From: Desulfocapsa sp.
GTDB taxonomy: Bacteria; Desulfobacterota; Desulfobulbia; Desulfobulbales; Desulfocapsaceae
Assembly (NCBI GenBank): GCA_029942265.1
Contig: JAOZTO010000006.1
Location: 1-15,865 of the forward strand
DNA length: 15,865 nucleotides
Direction: 5' to 3'
Shown here in pieces: positions 1 to 6,854 of the stretch (position 1 is the stretch's first letter; every line of letters begins with the position of its first letter). The notes below the pieces were generated by a model that saw nothing but the letters and a program-made list of their open reading frames with translations, made no database searches and had not been told where the DNA came from. Both the position numbers and the translations under genes were made by a program.

Positions 1-14
1 TATGAACCAATATA

Positions 15-106
15 GTTCACAGGCCGGATCAAGCGAACCTGGGACACTATCCAAATGTTAACAATTCAGTGGTCTGGGCTGTTTTGAACCCAACCCGAAT
101 ATTTAC
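15..106 (+). repeat. R1 repeat, left copy (inverted partner at 1194-1286)
   Basis: This ~92-bp sequence is present again in reverse orientation at 1194-1286. Shared blocks, in order, are CCGGATCAAGCGAACCTG, CACTATCCAAA, TTCAGTGG, TTTTGAACC and AACCCGAATATTTAC. Shorter copies of the right half occur at 2280-2320 and 8710-8757, so this is a dispersed family and not just a local inverted repeat. The first bases of the window (TGAAC at 3-7, GTTCA at 15-19) form a small palindrome across the outer edge. That resembles the junction at 1281-1290 and hints at another copy outside the window. No coding capacity was seen. Confidence 0.85.
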
Positions 107-164
107 TATCTTTCGGATTTTCTGTTGTGTTCCTCAATTTTTTCCTGTGTCAGATGCGGAATCT

Positions 165-651
165 TCATATGATTAGATCAACGGGCTCATCAATAAAGCT
201 TTCGATTAGTAGTGGACGGTATCCCCAAATGGAAATCCAGTCGTTGGCAATCCGTCTCCGTATTTGACCCAGTATATGACTTGCCAGGTGCGGTATTTTT
301 ACCCATGGCATAATTACAAACATGGAATTATTGACGATCCATGGCAAATTCCGAAGATGCTGAGTACTGTTCCAACCAATCCAATCATCACGAGCTGAGA
401 TGAATTTCGCAGCACCGGCAAAAAGTGCACACGCTAATATCTCACATTGAGGGATCTTGCAAAATATCTGATAAAACATCCAAAGGGACGTTTGTAACCG
501 AGATAATGATATTGTCCTACGTACTGGTTCCATAACTCCACATCATTTTTGCTTATTACTGGCTCAACTGAAACAGGTTTTACTGCCTTCAATTTACAAT
601 GGATTGATTGGTGTGTGGGGAGTGGTTTTGGAGACGAAACTTTTGCTTTAA
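165..651 (-). pseudogene. DruA-like (DUF4338) protein, frameshifted and truncated
   Basis: Two overlapping minus-strand frames together give a recognisable DUF4338 core, the domain of the Druantia DruA protein that is also common in IS-like repeats. The upstream frame, from about 651 to a TAG at 434-436, encodes LPTHQS, ELWNQYVGQYHYLGYKRPFG and IRYF. The downstream frame, open from 533 to a stop at 165, encodes ILACALFAGAAKF, RDDWIGWN, NLPWIVNNSMFVIMPWVKIP, LASHILGQIRRRI and GYRPLLIESFID. Family members carry these blocks in one frame, so a frameshift lies at roughly 440-460. The protein also stops just after ESFID and lacks the RF.GTCY.AANW segment that normally follows. No intact N-terminus is visible. 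Family assignment rests on motif memory. Inactivation follows directly from the split frames and the missing C-terminus. Confidence 0.8.
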
Positions 652-852
652 AAATCTTTGTGCGTCACGGTTGTTCTGAAGGAGTTTATTATTCCTTAAA
701 GCACTGTTTCTGGCACTAAAAATGGCATTTTAAGCCGAAAAAACAGCTACTATTAGGTCTAAAATGTCTTTATTCCAGTGTGTTAGCTTGGTACGACCCG
801 AATAGGAACCCGGCTTGTGCCCTTGCCCATCGTGCCCATCCCCCCTCCGCCG
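652..852. other. Intergenic remnant, no gene seen
   Basis: About 200 bases between the DruA-like pseudogene and the DUF6172 gene. Minus-strand reading shows short open pieces broken by stops, possibly a decayed N-terminal part of the pseudogene, but no family motif could be recognised. The stretch at 810-850 is C-rich and unlike its AT-rich surroundings. No promoter or terminator could be supported. Confidence 0.4.
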
Positions 853-1152
853 TTATTCCTGTAGGATTGGCTTTTTAGTACGGCGCATTGGCTTGGCTAG
901 AATTTCTATATAAAATGACGTGAGTTGCTGTTCTTCTGCTTTATCAATGAACTGGTTGAATTCAGATAGGTGAATATCTTGGGCGTCTTTCTCAGTAGAG
1001 CCGAATTTGCAGTCAAAATCCCAAAAGTCAACACCTTGCGGCAACTTTTTGTTACGCTCTCTTTTAACGTATTTTTTGATATCGTGTTTGACTGCTTCAA
1101 AAAGCCTTGGGGGTTTGATTTTCGGATGGGTTAATAGAAATGTTTTTTTCAT
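853..1152 (-). CDS. DUF6172 family small protein
   Basis: A 99-residue soluble protein matching the DUF6172 family in length and signature. The opening MKKTF.LTHPKIK is followed by a basic helix with KYVKRERNKKLP (residues 28-38), the core GVDFWDFDCKFG (40-51), IHLSE (60-64) and a C-terminal FYIEILAKP..RTKK (80-94). The start is supported by AGAAGGA a few bases upstream of the ATG. The function of the family is unknown to me; there is no signal peptide or membrane segment. It is intact although it sits beside a decayed DruA-like gene, and both lie inside an inverted-repeat pair of R1, so it may be a passenger of a mobile unit or an old resident gene. The family call is fairly secure; a role cannot be given. 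Confidence 0.85.
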   Translation of the reverse strand: MKKTFLLTHPKIKPPRLFEAVKHDIKKYVKRERNKKLPQGVDFWDFDCKFGSTEKDAQDIHLSEFNQFIDKAEEQQLTSFYIEILAKPMRRTKKPILQE

Positions 1153-1193
1153 ATTTTTCCTTCTAAAGTGTATTGAACAAAGGGCATAATGCT

Positions 1194-1286
1194 GTAAATA
1201 TTCGGGTTCGGTTCAAAAATAGGATCAACCACTGAACTGTAAATGTTTGGATAGTGCCACAGGTTCGCTTGATCCGGCATGTGAAC
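1194..1286 (-). repeat. R1 repeat, right inverted copy
   Basis: Reverse complement of the left copy at 15-106, aligning over its full length with a moderate number of mismatches and a small indel. It begins with GTAAATATTCGGGTT and ends with CCGGCATGTGAAC. With the left copy it encloses the DruA-like pseudogene and the DUF6172 gene. It lies about 42 bp upstream of the DUF6172 start codon, so it probably carries or displaces that gene's promoter. Confidence 0.85.
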
Positions 1287-1328
1287 AGGCCAGATCAAGC
1301 GAAGATGGGGTGCTAGCCGAATATTTAC
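1284..1328 (+). repeat. R1 repeat, internally deleted copy; hairpin with neighbour
   Basis: Starts ACAGGCCAGATCAAGCGAA like the left end of the R1 copy at 15 and finishes CCGAATATTTAC like its right end, with the middle missing. It abuts the inverted copy at 1194-1286 head to head. The two form a hairpin with an 11-bp perfect stem, TTCGCTTGATC at 1264-1274 and GATCAAGCGAA at 1293-1303, around an 18-base loop. Confidence 0.7.
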
Positions 1329-1356
1329 ATAATGCTAATCTTTTTTTCAAAAATAC

Positions 1357-1821
1357 CTAACAGTTATCTCGATACTGATACTGTAAACCAGTGAGGAAAT
1401 TACGTAAAATCTGATCTTTACAGGCACGGTAATGTTTATTGCCAGGTTTACGGAAAAATGCGCTCAATTCGTGTTTGCTAATGTGAATATCAACACGATC
1501 GAGAATTTTCAATATATCCTCGGCTTGTAAATTCAAAGCAATTTTCAATTTCACCAAAACAATATTGTTGGTTAAGCGCGTCTCTGGCACGCTCGGCGGG
1601 CCTTCTTTTTTTCCGCGCTTATCGTTAATCAAACCATTCAGAAAGATAGCCAGCTGGCTGTCGCTGCAGTCCTGGTAGGCAGAATCATCCTCTGTTTTGA
1701 GCCAATCGCAGATTTGTTCGCGGGTTACGACATAATCAGCAAGGCCAAAAATGGAAATCATTTTCGAATCATCACAGTTAAAAGTATAGCGGAGACGACG
1801 TAATATATCGTTGTTGGTCAT
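1357..1821 (-). CDS. DUF1456 / YehS-like protein
   Basis: A 154-residue protein close in length and sequence to Escherichia coli YehS (about 156 aa, DUF1456). It is built of two related ~65-residue units. The first begins TNNDILRRLRYTF with IFGLADYVVTREQICDWLK; the second begins RLTNNIVLVKLKIALNL with ILDRVDIHISKHELSAFFRK, then HYRACKDQILRNFLTGL. The linker holds FLNGLINDKRGKKEGP, also typical. I chose the ATG at 1819-1821 because homology begins there and an AAAGGA box precedes it. The same frame stays open upstream to 2007, but that part encodes nothing family-like and crosses a repeat element at 1888-1977. No function is established. The gene is intact and probably transcribed alone from a region altered by the repeat. 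Confidence 0.9.
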   Translation of the reverse strand: MTNNDILRRLRYTFNCDDSKMISIFGLADYVVTREQICDWLKTEDDSAYQDCSDSQLAIFLNGLINDKRGKKEGPPSVPETRLTNNIVLVKLKIALNLQAEDILKILDRVDIHISKHELSAFFRKPGNKHYRACKDQILRNFLTGLQYQYRDNC

Positions 1822-1887
1822 GCAGTTTCCTTTTTTCAGTTTCAATGCCAAGGTGGCGATGGCGAGGTGAATGGCTGGATTCACACC

Positions 1888-1977
1888 AGGAGCTTGTCCG
1901 ATAAAAAATAGGCGCAGGCATTGTTTTTCAACAATTCTGAATATTTTGGGTGAAAAGCCATTCTCGGACAAGCTCCT
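1888..1977 (-). mobile_element. R3: 90-bp MITE-like element with 14-bp perfect terminal inverted repeats
   Basis: AGGAGCTTGTCCGA at 1888-1901 is exactly inverted at 1964-1977. The interior contains another small perfect palindrome, ATTGTT-TTTC-AACAAT at 1920-1935. The element is too short to encode a protein. A diverged copy in the opposite orientation lies at 8898-8994, upstream of cbpA, so it is a dispersed family. No clear target-site duplication flanks it. It sits 67 bp upstream of the YehS-like start codon, so it may affect that gene's promoter. Confidence 0.75.
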
Positions 1978-2028
1978 AGTACAAAGACAATTCGGCATAC
2001 GAGACAATTATTGAAGTCATGCAACCCA

Positions 2029-2256
2029 TCAAGTCATTTTAGCACCACAGGATAACTGCCAGCAACATTCAGTCTGAGAGCATGTCTTCTCTTTCTTAAA
2101 GCAAATTCCATGTCCTTCATTTTCCTGAATCATCCACACAAGATCTGCCATCTTCATCCCTTTCCCTTCAAGTCCTAAAGCCGTTGCTTTTTTCCTGGCA
2201 TACGCCGACAAGGACGATCCCTTTAGGAAAGTGCTTTTTTGAGATTTTTTTACCAT
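2029..2256 (-). CDS. Small SAP/Rho-N-like protein with C-terminal cysteine motif
   Basis: A 75-residue basic protein. Residues about 15-47 (LSAYARKKATALGLEGKGMKM followed by ADLVWMIQENEG) read as a SAP-like or Rho-N-like helix-extended loop-helix, a fold that often binds nucleic acid. The tail has cysteines at 52, 59, 64, 65 and 70 in the arrangement CF..(x5)..C.Q..C.W...C, which I recall from short SAP-domain proteins of deltaproteobacteria and which might bind metal. I start at the second ATG (2254-2256) because GGAG lies six bases before it; the ATG twelve bases upstream has only A-rich sequence before it. It appears to be a lone gene. An R1 fragment lies 24 bp upstream, so its promoter is likely in or beyond that fragment. 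Role unknown. Confidence 0.75.
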   Translation of the reverse strand: MVKKSQKSTFLKGSSLSAYARKKATALGLEGKGMKMADLVWMIQENEGHGICFKKEKTCSQTECCWQLSCGAKMT

Positions 2257-2279
2257 TTTATTCTCCATTTTTTTTTCAA

Positions 2280-2320
2280 TTCAATGGGCTGGCTTGTTTT
2301 GAACTCAACCCGAATATTTT
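2280..2320 (+). repeat. R1 repeat, partial copy (right half)
   Basis: Contains TTCAATGGGCTGG, TTTTGAACTCAACCCGAATATTTT, matching the right half of the R1 copy at 15-106 (TTCAGTGG, TTTTGAACC, AACCCGAATATTTAC). It lies between the large PPDK-like gene and the SAP-like gene, immediately upstream of the latter. Confidence 0.7.
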
Positions 2321-2379
2321 TATTTCATGCCAGTATTGGGTCAATTAACCAAATCACGGTACCTTCGTCACAGACTACC

Positions 2380-5300
2380 TTAAATCGGTAAAATATGCAT
2401 TTCTTCACAAATTGCATGGTTCCCCATTAAGACCTGCCCACTTCTGCCGTCAACCGACACACGATCTCCAAATTTAATTAGAGTATCGCCAATTTCACAA
2501 TATTGACTGGTTTCATACACCTTTAAATGTTTACAACCAACTATGCACGTTTTCTCAAGTCGTACCGCCACCACTGAAGCATGGGAAGTCTGGCCACCTC
2601 TAGATGTAAGCAGTCCTTCTGCCATGTCAATCACTTTAATATCTTCAGGAACAGTATCTGAACGTATCAAGATAAGAGGAATATCAGGATCTGTACGTCT
2701 AAGCTCTTGAATATTTTCTTCAGTAAACACTGCGCGGCCAGAGAGAGCTGAACCGGATACTCCTATTCCTTTTCCAAGATACGCCTGTTTCACAGCTTCC
2801 GCATCAACGAAAACATTAAAACGTTCCTGCTTTTTAATAGTTATCATATCCCGTGTTTGCAAGATATATAGCTGGCTGGCATCGGGTCCTTCAAAGGTAA
2901 ACTCGATCTCCTGCGGATTCCAGCGTTTCTCATACACAAGTTCCCTCGATATGCTAAGCAGCTCCCTATAAATGTCAGGATAACGTACTTCCAATGATTT
3001 GTCCATTGATCGTCCATCCAGTTCTGCCTGTTCAACAGAAACCGGATAACTTGTTACCAGACCAGAGACAATATCCTCCCCCTGATCACCATAGGCATAG
3101 TCTCCCCAGAGCGCCACTCGTTGAACTTTACGGTACGGATGAGCAGTAAATAATACACCGGAACCAGACGATTGACTTTTATTCCCATATACCATGGTCT
3201 GCACAATAACAGCAGTACCCCACGAATCAGACACATCCATAATCTTTCGATAATCAGCTGCCTTTTCCGTTTCCCATGAATCGAACACCATCTCAATAGC
3301 AGTAACAAGCTGTAGCCAAGGATCATCTGGAATCCCCAAGCCCTGATTGCGAACCACCTTCTGATATTCAAGAGCTAGTTCCTTCATCTGTGTGGGTGAA
3401 AAATGCCCCTTCATACTTACATTATGTCTCGTTTTGGCTTCATTCATAAGGGTTTGAAAATCTTCCCTGTTCACCCCTGAGGTCATGGCCCATGATTGAA
3501 GAAAACGCCTGTAATTATCCCAGGCAAGATAGCTGTCTCCATGCTCTCGGGCGGCCTCTTCGATAAGCTCTTCATTTGTCCCGACATTGTGTACAGTGGC
3601 CATCATTCCCGGCATGGAAACAGCCGCACCACTACGAACTGAGAGCAGAAGAGGATCTTTGGTATCTGCAAACTTTTTGCCTGTGATTTGTTCAAGCTCT
3701 GTGAGAGATTTGCGTATTCGCTGCATAAACTCATCCCGAGCCTTATTAAAGCCATAAATCACTTCCCGGCAGCGAAAAACTTCTGTGGTGATGATAAAAG
3801 CCGGTGGAACTGCCTTTTTATCGTCACTTAGTGTCACAAGGTTAAACCCTTTGTTTCCAAGATGGATAAGGTCGTGAGTGTACGGATTTCTTCTATGTAA
3901 TTGGGATATAGCCTGTTCCGGATTATAGGTCATAAGCAGATCAAGACGATGCTCATCAAGAACATCCTTTTGACTTTCAAGTGTTCCTATGACCCGAATA
4001 ATAAAGTTATCGAGGTGCTGTAAACCAAAAGTTGTTGCAATAAGATCCCTTAAGAAAGCTTCTGATAAACTATGAATTGAGTTCGACTGCTCGTCGTCAT
4101 TCCAGAGAGATCGGTAATTGGTAAGGAGGTTTTCTGCACCAATCTGAGGAATGATGATAGAAAGATTATTCTGATGGATATTTGTGTAGTAGGAATAAAT
4201 AATATCCTTAACACCTTCTGAAAGACCACGAAAAATATCAAGATACTGGGTGTAGGAAAATCTCTTGATATTCAAAGAACTGGTAAGTAAATCAACATAT
4301 GTTTCAAGTCGCCTTGAAGATATTCCATCCACCTGAAGGGCTCGAAGATACAACTTCAAACATTTAACAATACTATAAAATGTCGCTTGGGTGATAATGG
4401 AGAGATTGACAGTTTCAGGGAGTTTTTCCAGGAAGATTTTAGTAAGATTTTCTAAACGAAAACTCAGGCTCATACTGTCAAATTTTCGTTCCTGGTATCG
4501 TCCGTACACCGAAGGAATATCAACTGCAATATGGCGTTTATAGTAAATATCTTCCTTTGCTTCAAATGTCTCAGGAGATAAGATTGTCTCCTTCAAACCT
4601 TCCAACGCACCCAGCAACGCATCAATACATTGAGAGGTATCACACTCTTCAAGTGTCAAGAGCAGATCCTGCATTTCCGGGAACCCTTCTTGTGCAGCCT
4701 GCTCCAGTTCAGTGCGTAACTCCTGGAATCCCAGGTTGTATTTTTGGTTCAGCAACTGAAACATATGAACCAGCAGATCAAATCGCCGCAGTTCAGATTG
4801 TGGAATATCAGCCTGATCTGACAGATACGCCTGCCTCTCTTCCTGATTCCAGGAAAGCAGATCATCTGGAGAAGAGAATTGTAGTTGTTTGTGGATACGA
4901 CTTGCCAGCAGATTCTGCTCATCAATAAATATGCCGTCAGTAGCAATCTCAGAATAAACCTCATCTGGAAGAAATGGACGTAACACTTTTTTCTTTCGTG
5001 TCAGCCAGAAAACAAAGATAGCTTTTATAAAGTCGACAATAAGATTGGAGCTCTCCACATGGCTCTGTTTACGTAAAAAATGAATCAGAATATCACGTCG
5101 TTTATGAATCTCATCAAGCTCTGTTGACACTTCACGCAAATCACCTTCTGCCCCTATTTCATTAAAAAACACAGGCATAAGTTTGGTAAACTGCTTGGTG
5201 AGATTATAAATAGGTTCGATGGGATTATTAAGTAAATTCGTAATATCACGCTGAAAAATATCGGTGTCTTTTACACATGTGCCCGAAAGCTTAATGTTTA

Positions 5301-6651
5301 TAATGAGTGCAGAAAATAGAGTGCCGCACCATTTTGGCTCCTGCATAATCAAATTAAGCCAGACTCTGATATTTGCAAGGTGCGTAGGATTTGTTATTGG
5401 CTGCCAGTCTTCATCCACACCACTGACATTTGCATACTGAAACCCGAAACGAACAGCCTGCCAGAGAAAAGTCTCCACCATGCGGCTATCTTTACGTTTG
5501 AATACTTCACCACCGATTACCTGAATACACTGTAGGGAAGTATGCGGATATTTTCGAACATTCACTTTAAGAAGCTGAAAAGTAGTGAGTAAAAACTCTT
5601 CTATCTCTTCAAATTTCTGGATGCGGATCAGCTGAACAAGAGAACGATTAATTTCACGTAGAGTCTCTTCATGAATTAGATACAAGCCTTTAGTATCCAT
5701 GATTCTGAAAAGAAATAAAAGTTTTTGATTCTCTGCGAAACGATTTAACGGTAAGCCCTGTTCCGACGAGACACCAAGCGCTTTTCCATCAACTCCAGCA
5801 AGACGGGCAGGAATTTGTTTATATAATCGAACGATATCAATATGAGCGGGTAATTCTAAAAGATCACGCAGAGCCTTAACCGGGTCTGCTGAAATATCAG
5901 TATTTGCCACAATACCGTTATGTGTTTCCATTGATTTATGGGAAATTGCAGCAAACAACTGCTCGGAATGAAAATCTTCGCACAATACTCCACACTGCCC
6001 AAGAAACCAGGGAAGCGGATCGTCTTCACAGAGCCAATAGTTGTAATTTCTTTTGAGTATTGCCTGCATCAGCTGGGCAATTGATTGGTAATCAAAAGCA
6101 TCCGCACCCTTATCAACAAATCCGAGCAGAGAGCCTGCCAACTTCTTCATGGGATGCTGTCCCTGAACAATGTGCATCATTATAGATGTTTCACCATCAT
6201 CCAGTTCAACTAGATCGTCAAAATATTCATTCAATGCCGATTGATATCTATACAAATCATCCACAGAAAAAAGACTCGCCATTTTGGCAACCCATGCCAC
6301 CTGCGATTCTATAATTTGAGAGAGTAGTTTGCTATTTTTTTCACAATCCTTCATAGCAACAATAAAAAGGTCGGCAAAGAGCGTAAACGCCTTGGAGCCA
6401 TCTTCATGTCGCAGATAGTGATTACAATTTTTCAAAACAAAACTACGTAATTGAGGAATAAGAATGTTCCAATTACGGTAAGGGTGGCAAATCTCATACA
6501 GAAGATTCTCAAGTGTACTGTGAAGCCCCTTATAGCGACTGACAACATCAAGCAGTACCTGTAGTTCAGGGTTTAACACAACGTCTTCTGCTGTTTCTAT
6601 AAGATTGGCAGTAAGTGCATCAGATTCAATGTTTTTTATTGTTTGTTTCAT
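2380..6651 (-). CDS. PPDK/PEP-synthase-like protein, ATP-grasp plus phosphohistidine domain, no PEP barrel
   Basis: A 1423-residue soluble protein. Residues ~1-900 are mostly helical with no family I can name, apart from a block at 711-744 (PSVYGRYQERKFDSMSLSFR) that I recall from other long PEP-synthase-like proteins. Residues ~930-1270 form a PPDK-type ATP-grasp domain: NKGFNLVTL (933-941), PPAFIITTE (949-957), SVRSGAAVSMPGMM (1004-1017), GVLFTAHP (1165-1172), GDQGEDIVSG (1188-1197) and a closing LQTRDM. Residues ~1300-1415 form the swivelling phosphohistidine domain with RGGQTSHASVVAVR; His1357 and Thr1355 match the catalytic pair of PPDK. The protein ends there, without the TIM barrel that binds PEP/pyruvate. 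It should therefore move phosphate from ATP through His1357 to an unknown acceptor, perhaps selected by the N-terminal part, as in other barrel-less dikinase-fold enzymes. It lies downstream of glgA on the same strand, separated by an R2 element. The ATG at 6651 has only an A-rich leader and no clear ribosome-binding site, so the start is less certain than the domains. Confidence 0.9.
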   Translation of the reverse strand: MKQTIKNIESDALTANLIETAEDVVLNPELQVLLDVVSRYKGLHSTLENLLYEICHPYRNWNILIPQLRSFVLKNCNHYLRHEDGSKAFTLFADLFIVAMKDCEKNSKLLSQIIESQVAWVAKMASLFSVDDLYRYQSALNEYFDDLVELDDGETSIMMHIVQGQHPMKKLAGSLLGFVDKGADAFDYQSIAQLMQAILKRNYNYWLCEDDPLPWFLGQCGVLCEDFHSEQLFAAISHKSMETHNGIVANTDISADPVKALRDLLELPAHIDIVRLYKQIPARLAGVDGKALGVSSEQGLPLNRFAENQKLLFLFRIMDTKGLYLIHEETLREINRSLVQLIRIQKFEEIEEFLLTTFQLLKVNVRKYPHTSLQCIQVIGGEVFKRKDSRMVETFLWQAVRFGFQYANVSGVDEDWQPITNPTHLANIRVWLNLIMQEPKWCGTLFSALIINIKLSGTCVKDTDIFQRDITNLLNNPIEPIYNLTKQFTKLMPVFFNEIGAEGDLREVSTELDEIHKRRDILIHFLRKQSHVESSNLIVDFIKAIFVFWLTRKKKVLRPFLPDEVYSEIATDGIFIDEQNLLASRIHKQLQFSSPDDLLSWNQEERQAYLSDQADIPQSELRRFDLLVHMFQLLNQKYNLGFQELRTELEQAAQEGFPEMQDLLLTLEECDTSQCIDALLGALEGLKETILSPETFEAKEDIYYKRHIAVDIPSVYGRYQERKFDSMSLSFRLENLTKIFLEKLPETVNLSIITQATFYSIVKCLKLYLRALQVDGISSRRLETYVDLLTSSLNIKRFSYTQYLDIFRGLSEGVKDIIYSYYTNIHQNNLSIIIPQIGAENLLTNYRSLWNDDEQSNSIHSLSEAFLRDLIATTFGLQHLDNFIIRVIGTLESQKDVLDEHRLDLLMTYNPEQAISQLHRRNPYTHDLIHLGNKGFNLVTLSDDKKAVPPAFIITTEVFRCREVIYGFNKARDEFMQRIRKSLTELEQITGKKFADTKDPLLLSVRSGAAVSMPGMMATVHNVGTNEELIEEAAREHGDSYLAWDNYRRFLQSWAMTSGVNREDFQTLMNEAKTRHNVSMKGHFSPTQMKELALEYQKVVRNQGLGIPDDPWLQLVTAIEMVFDSWETEKAADYRKIMDVSDSWGTAVIVQTMVYGNKSQSSGSGVLFTAHPYRKVQRVALWGDYAYGDQGEDIVSGLVTSYPVSVEQAELDGRSMDKSLEVRYPDIYRELLSISRELVYEKRWNPQEIEFTFEGPDASQLYILQTRDMITIKKQERFNVFVDAEAVKQAYLGKGIGVSGSALSGRAVFTEENIQELRRTDPDIPLILIRSDTVPEDIKVIDMAEGLLTSRGGQTSHASVVAVRLEKTCIVGCKHLKVYETSQYCEIGDTLIKFGDRVSVDGRSGQVLMGNHAICEEMHILPI

Positions 6652-6680
6652 TGGTTAATTTTTTTTTAAAAGTTACAATA

Positions 6681-6854
6681 TGATAGACTCGTAAAAAGGT
6701 TCAGTTTTAGATGGCTAAGTAGATAAGCGTAGACTTCGAAAAACTCCATATGCGAGGCGCGTAAATTTTCTATTATTTCGGCGTACTAAAGTACGTCGTA
6801 ATAATAGAAAATTTACAGCAACGAAGCAGATGGAGAGTTTTTACGACGCCATCA
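6681..6854 (-). mobile_element. R2: ~174-bp palindromic MITE-like element, copy 1
   Basis: Reads almost identically, in reverse, to the copy at 8498-8672. Its ends are imperfect terminal inverted repeats (TGATAGACTCGTAAAAAG at the left and CTTTTTACGA..CCATCA-like sequence at the right). The centre is a long perfect stem, GTAAATTTTCTATTATT at 6761-6777 against 6800-6816, capped by a second near-perfect stem CGGCGTACT/AGTACGTCG. No protein is encoded. Its right end overlaps the glgA stop codon and its left end lies about 30 bp before the PPDK-like start. It therefore fills the whole intergenic space and probably forms a strong RNA hairpin between the two genes. Confidence 0.85.

Noticed and set aside
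165..1152. Druantia-type defence system
   Set aside because: Only a broken DruA-like gene is present; no large helicase or other Druantia gene is visible, and DUF6172 is not a known partner.
1357..2007. Longer 216-residue version of the YehS-like protein starting at 2007
   Set aside because: The extra 62 residues are not family-like and are encoded across the R3 element; homology and a ribosome-binding site support the start at 1821.
4557..4928. Plus-strand open frame of 123 codons
   Set aside because: Lies wholly opposite the PPDK-like gene, has low-complexity proline-rich content and no family motif; a shadow of the real gene.
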